The translations under genes and the position numbers were made by a program. A model generated the notes under the pieces. The model saw only the letters and a program-made list of their open reading frames with translations, did no database searches and was not told where the DNA came from. DNA of 8,439 bases from Paracoccaceae bacterium (GTDB lineage: Bacteria > Pseudomonadota > Alphaproteobacteria > Rhodobacterales > Rhodobacteraceae): positions 1 to 8,439 of the forward strand of contig JAFIEC010000193.1 of assembly GCA_020832725.1 (NCBI GenBank), written 5' to 3'. Below are positions 6,362-8,439 of the stretch, piece after piece (within the stretch, counting starts at the first letter, position 1; every line of letters starts with the position of its first letter).

Positions 6362-6384
6362 GCGTGCGCAGGTGGTGCGCGCGC
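6362..6384. terminator. GC-rich hairpin between convergent lrp-type gene and hutU
   Basis: Bases 6362-6370 (GCGTGCGCA) pair with 6376-6384 (TGCGCGCGC) around the 5-nt loop GGTGG. This gives nine pairs on the plus strand, one of them G-U; on the minus strand that position is an A/C mismatch. It lies within the 57-bp gap between the two convergent stop codons. No T-run follows on either strand, so it is not a classical intrinsic terminator. It may nevertheless stop or stabilise the 3' ends of both transcripts. Flanking GC repeats (for example CCGCGCGG near 6336) could offer competing structures. Confidence 0.35.
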
Positions 6385-6390
6385 GCCGCG

Positions 6391-8094
6391 CTAGCCCTGT
6401 CGGCCCAGGATGCCCGGCAGGTTCAGGCCGTGTTCACGCGCACAATCAAGGGCAAGGTCGTATCCCGCATCGGCATGGCGCATGACGCCGCTGGCAGGGT
6501 CGTTCCACAGCACCCGGGCAATGCGGGCATCGGCCTCAAGGCTGCCGTCGGCGCAGATGACCATGCCGGAATGCTGCGAGAACCCCATGCCCACGCCCCC
6601 GCCGTGATGGAGGCTGACCCATGTCGCCCCCGAGGCGCAGTTGAGCAGAGCGTTCAGAAGCGGCCAGTCGCTGACAGCGTCGGAGCCGTCGCGCATCGCT
6701 TCGGTTTCGCGGTTGGGCGAGGCGACCGACCCGGAATCAAGATGGTCCCGCCCTATCACCACCGGGGCCTTCAGTTCGCCGTTGCGGACCATCTCGTTGA
6801 AGGCAAGACCCGCACGGTGACGTGCTCCAAGGCCGATCCAGCAGATGCGCGCAGGCAGTCCCTGAAAGGCGATCCGCTCGCGGGCCATGTCCAGCCAGGC
6901 ATGCAGCTTCGCATCCTCGGGGAACAGCTCCTTCATCCTGGCGTCGGTCTTGTAGATGTCCTCCGGGTCGCCCGACAGCGCACACCAGCGAAACGGCCCG
7001 ACCCCCCGGCAGAACAGCGGCCGGATATAGGCGGGCACGAAGCCGGGAAAGGCAAAGGCGTTCTCCAGCCCCTCCTCGAGGGCGACCTGGCGGATGTTGT
7101 TGCCGTAATCCAGCGTCGGCACGCCGGCATTCCAGAAATCGACCATCGCGGCGACATGGATCTTCATGCTTGCGCGCGCGGCCCGCTCCACCGCCTTGGG
7201 GTCGCTTTCCTGTTTCGCGCGCCATTCGGCGACGTTCCATCCAAGCGGCAGATAGCCGTGCAGCGGATCATGGGCGCTGGTCTGGTCGGTGACGATATCG
7301 GGCCGGCCGTTGGGCAGGGGCTCGCCGGCCGCCATGCGCCGGACGATCTCGGGGAAGACGTCGGCCGCATTGCCGATCAGCGCCACCGATTTCGCCTCGC
7401 CCGCCCGGGTCCAGCGATCGATCATCGCCAGCGCCTCATCGAGGCTGTGGGCCTTCTCGTCGCAATAGCGGGTGCGGATGCGGAAATCCGCCCGCGTCTC
7501 GTCGCATTCGACAGCCAGGCAGCACGCCCCGGCCATCACCGCCGCCAGCGGCTGCGCGCCGCCCATCCCGCCAAGGCCCGCTGTCAGGATCCAGCGACCG
7601 CGCAGGTTGCCCTCATAGTGCTGACGCCCGGCCTCGGCAAAGGTCTCGAAGGTGCCCTGCACGATGCCCTGCGTGCCGATATAGATCCAGCTGCCGGCCG
7701 TCATCTGGCCGTACATCATCAGGCCCTTGCGATCGAGCTCGGAGAAGTGCTCCCAGGTCGCCCAGTGCGGCACCAGATTCGAATTGGCGATCAGAACGCG
7801 CGGCGCGTCGGGCTGCGTGCGGAAGACCCCGACCGGCTTGCCCGATTGCACCAGAAGCGTCTCGTCGCTTTCCAGCCCGCGCAGGGCGGCGCAGATACGG
7901 TCGAAATCCTCCCAGGTGCGGGCAGCCCGACCGATCCCGCCGTAAACCACCAGCTCGTGCGGGTTTTCAGCCACATCCGGGTGCAGATTGTTCATCAGCA
8001 TCCGCAGCGGCGCCTCGGTCTGCCAGCTCCTGGCACTGATCTCCGTCCCGGTGGGGGGGAACACATCGCGGATGTTGTGGCGCGGGTCGGTCAT
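6391..8094 (-). CDS. hutU: Urocanate hydratase
   Basis: The 567-residue urocanase hydrates urocanate (from histidine by HutH) to 4-imidazolone-5-propionate, using tightly bound NAD+ as an electrophile, in the cytoplasm. The length fits the family (557 in Pseudomonas putida). It begins with the expected segment TEAPLRMLMNNLHPDVAE, followed by VVYGGIGRAAR. The Rossmann-type NAD-binding loop GLGGMGGAQ is at 173-181. The conserved C-terminal block includes PLFCRGVGPFRW (359-370), then GLPARICW with Cys418, which aligns with the active-site Cys410 of P. putida, and VIGRDHLDSGSVASPNRETE and HHGGGVGMGFSQHSGMV. Its ATG overlaps the hutG stop in an ATGA, so translation is probably coupled. GAGAGG (minus strand of 8101-8106), inside the end of hutG, serves as ribosome-binding site 6 nt before the ATG. 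No hut gene follows before the lrp-type gene, so hutU appears to be the last gene of this transcript. Confidence 0.98.
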   Translation of the reverse strand: MTDPRHNIRDVFPPTGTEISARSWQTEAPLRMLMNNLHPDVAENPHELVVYGGIGRAARTWEDFDRICAALRGLESDETLLVQSGKPVGVFRTQPDAPRVLIANSNLVPHWATWEHFSELDRKGLMMYGQMTAGSWIYIGTQGIVQGTFETFAEAGRQHYEGNLRGRWILTAGLGGMGGAQPLAAVMAGACCLAVECDETRADFRIRTRYCDEKAHSLDEALAMIDRWTRAGEAKSVALIGNAADVFPEIVRRMAAGEPLPNGRPDIVTDQTSAHDPLHGYLPLGWNVAEWRAKQESDPKAVERAARASMKIHVAAMVDFWNAGVPTLDYGNNIRQVALEEGLENAFAFPGFVPAYIRPLFCRGVGPFRWCALSGDPEDIYKTDARMKELFPEDAKLHAWLDMARERIAFQGLPARICWIGLGARHRAGLAFNEMVRNGELKAPVVIGRDHLDSGSVASPNRETEAMRDGSDAVSDWPLLNALLNCASGATWVSLHHGGGVGMGFSQHSGMVICADGSLEADARIARVLWNDPASGVMRHADAGYDLALDCAREHGLNLPGILGRQG

Positions 8095-8439
8095 CGGGAA
8101 CCTCTCAGATCGGGGGCAAGGGCTGCAAGCCGGGCAAGGATCTCGGCAAGGACCGGACGCAGGCGGGACGCCCGCTTCGGATCATAGGCAAAGGGCGGGG
8201 CCTCGGTCGCAAGATGGGTGGACTGCGCCAGTTCCATCTGTATGGCATGGACACCATCGGACGGCTGGCCATAGTGGCGGGTCGTCCACCCGCCCTTGAA
8301 GCGGCCATCCCGCACGGACGAAAAGCCCTCGGCCCGGGCACAGATGTCCTGGACCAGCACGCCGATCCGAGGATCGCAACTGGCACCCTCCATTGTGCCG
8401 ATGTTGAAATCCGGCAGGGTGCCCTCGAACAGGTAGGGA
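8091..8439 (-). CDS. hutG: N-formylglutamate deformylase (amidohydrolase), C-terminal part; 5' end beyond window
   Basis: The frame is open to the right edge, giving 115 C-terminal residues of a protein of about 265 in the family; the start codon lies outside. The fragment begins PYLFEGTLPDFNIGT, continues with EGASCDP, and carries the strongly conserved GRFKGGWTTRHYG followed by GVHAIQMELAQSTHL. This is the signature end of the N-formylglutamate amidohydrolase family (FGase), not the arginase-like formiminoglutamase that is also called HutG. It hydrolyses N-formyl-L-glutamate to glutamate and formate, the last step of the five-step histidine route that uses HutF. The stop TGA (8093-8091) overlaps the hutU ATG by the ATGA arrangement, placing both in one operon with hutG first. 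An internal ATG at 8393 could be mistaken for the start but lies in conserved sequence. Confidence 0.95.
   Translation of the reverse strand, partial: PYLFEGTLPDFNIGTMEGASCDPRIGVLVQDICARAEGFSSVRDGRFKGGWTTRHYGQPSDGVHAIQMELAQSTHLATEAPPFAYDPKRASRLRPVLAEILARLAALAPDLRGSR

Noticed and set aside
6364..8187. 607-codon open frame on the plus strand opposite hutU
   Set aside because: It is a mirror of hutU codon bias in GC-rich DNA. The translation is low-complexity, rich in Arg, Gly, Ala and His, with no recognisable domain. The minus strand encodes an unmistakable urocanase.
8091..8393. A separate 100-residue protein starting at the ATG at 8393
   Set aside because: The frame continues upstream to the window edge with hutG-type sequence (YLFEGTLPDFNIGT), so this ATG is internal to hutG.
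1..8439. Mobile elements, CRISPR arrays, toxin–antitoxin or defence genes, tRNA or rRNA genes
   Set aside because: No transposase, integrase, direct-repeat array, tRNA-like cloverleaf or rRNA sequence was seen. Gene spacing and composition look uniform throughout.

Overview
The window is a GC-rich chromosomal segment with almost no non-coding DNA. The protein content points to an alphaproteobacterium, most likely of the Rhodobacterales (Rhodobacter/Paracoccus/Roseobacter relatives). This placement rests on remembered resemblance of DapD, the LOG-family protein, HutU and the MscL/GST/Lrp set, not on a database search. Seven complete or near-complete genes and two edge-truncated genes fill it. 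I found no transposase, prophage gene, tRNA, rRNA, CRISPR array or sign of recent transfer.

Layout, left to right. The 5' part of dapD (lysine biosynthesis, minus strand) runs off the left edge. Divergent from it, across a 96-bp gap, is a LOG-family nucleotide phosphoribohydrolase gene on the plus strand. pheT (phenylalanyl-tRNA synthetase beta chain) follows after 84 bp, without pheS next to it, and then 16 bp later a ytoQ-family gene. ytoQ converges on a minus-strand nu-class glutathione S-transferase gene with only 7 bp between the stop codons. A 129-bp divergent region separates the GST gene from mscL (mechanosensitive channel), which is followed 82 bp later by an Lrp/AsnC-type regulator gene. 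That gene converges on the end of a histidine-utilisation operon on the minus strand, hutG (partial, running off the right edge) then hutU, joined by an ATGA stop/start overlap.

How the genes relate. hutG and hutU are the clear functional unit: urocanate hydratase plus N-formylglutamate deformylase implies the histidine route that passes through N-formylglutamate to glutamate and formate. pheT and ytoQ are probably co-transcribed because of their spacing, but no functional link is known to me. The remaining genes are independent housekeeping or stress functions. The Lrp regulator has no clear target in the window apart from possibly itself.

No undescribed multi-gene system is evident. The signals worth a second look are small. 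They are a near-perfect 10-bp inverted repeat abutting the mscL ribosome-binding site, overlapping inverted repeats around a -10-like element in the dapD/LOG divergent region, a short dyad upstream of the Lrp gene, a GC-rich hairpin between the convergent lrp and hutU genes, and an Asp in the YtoQ protein where nucleoside deoxyribosyltransferases carry their nucleophilic Glu.
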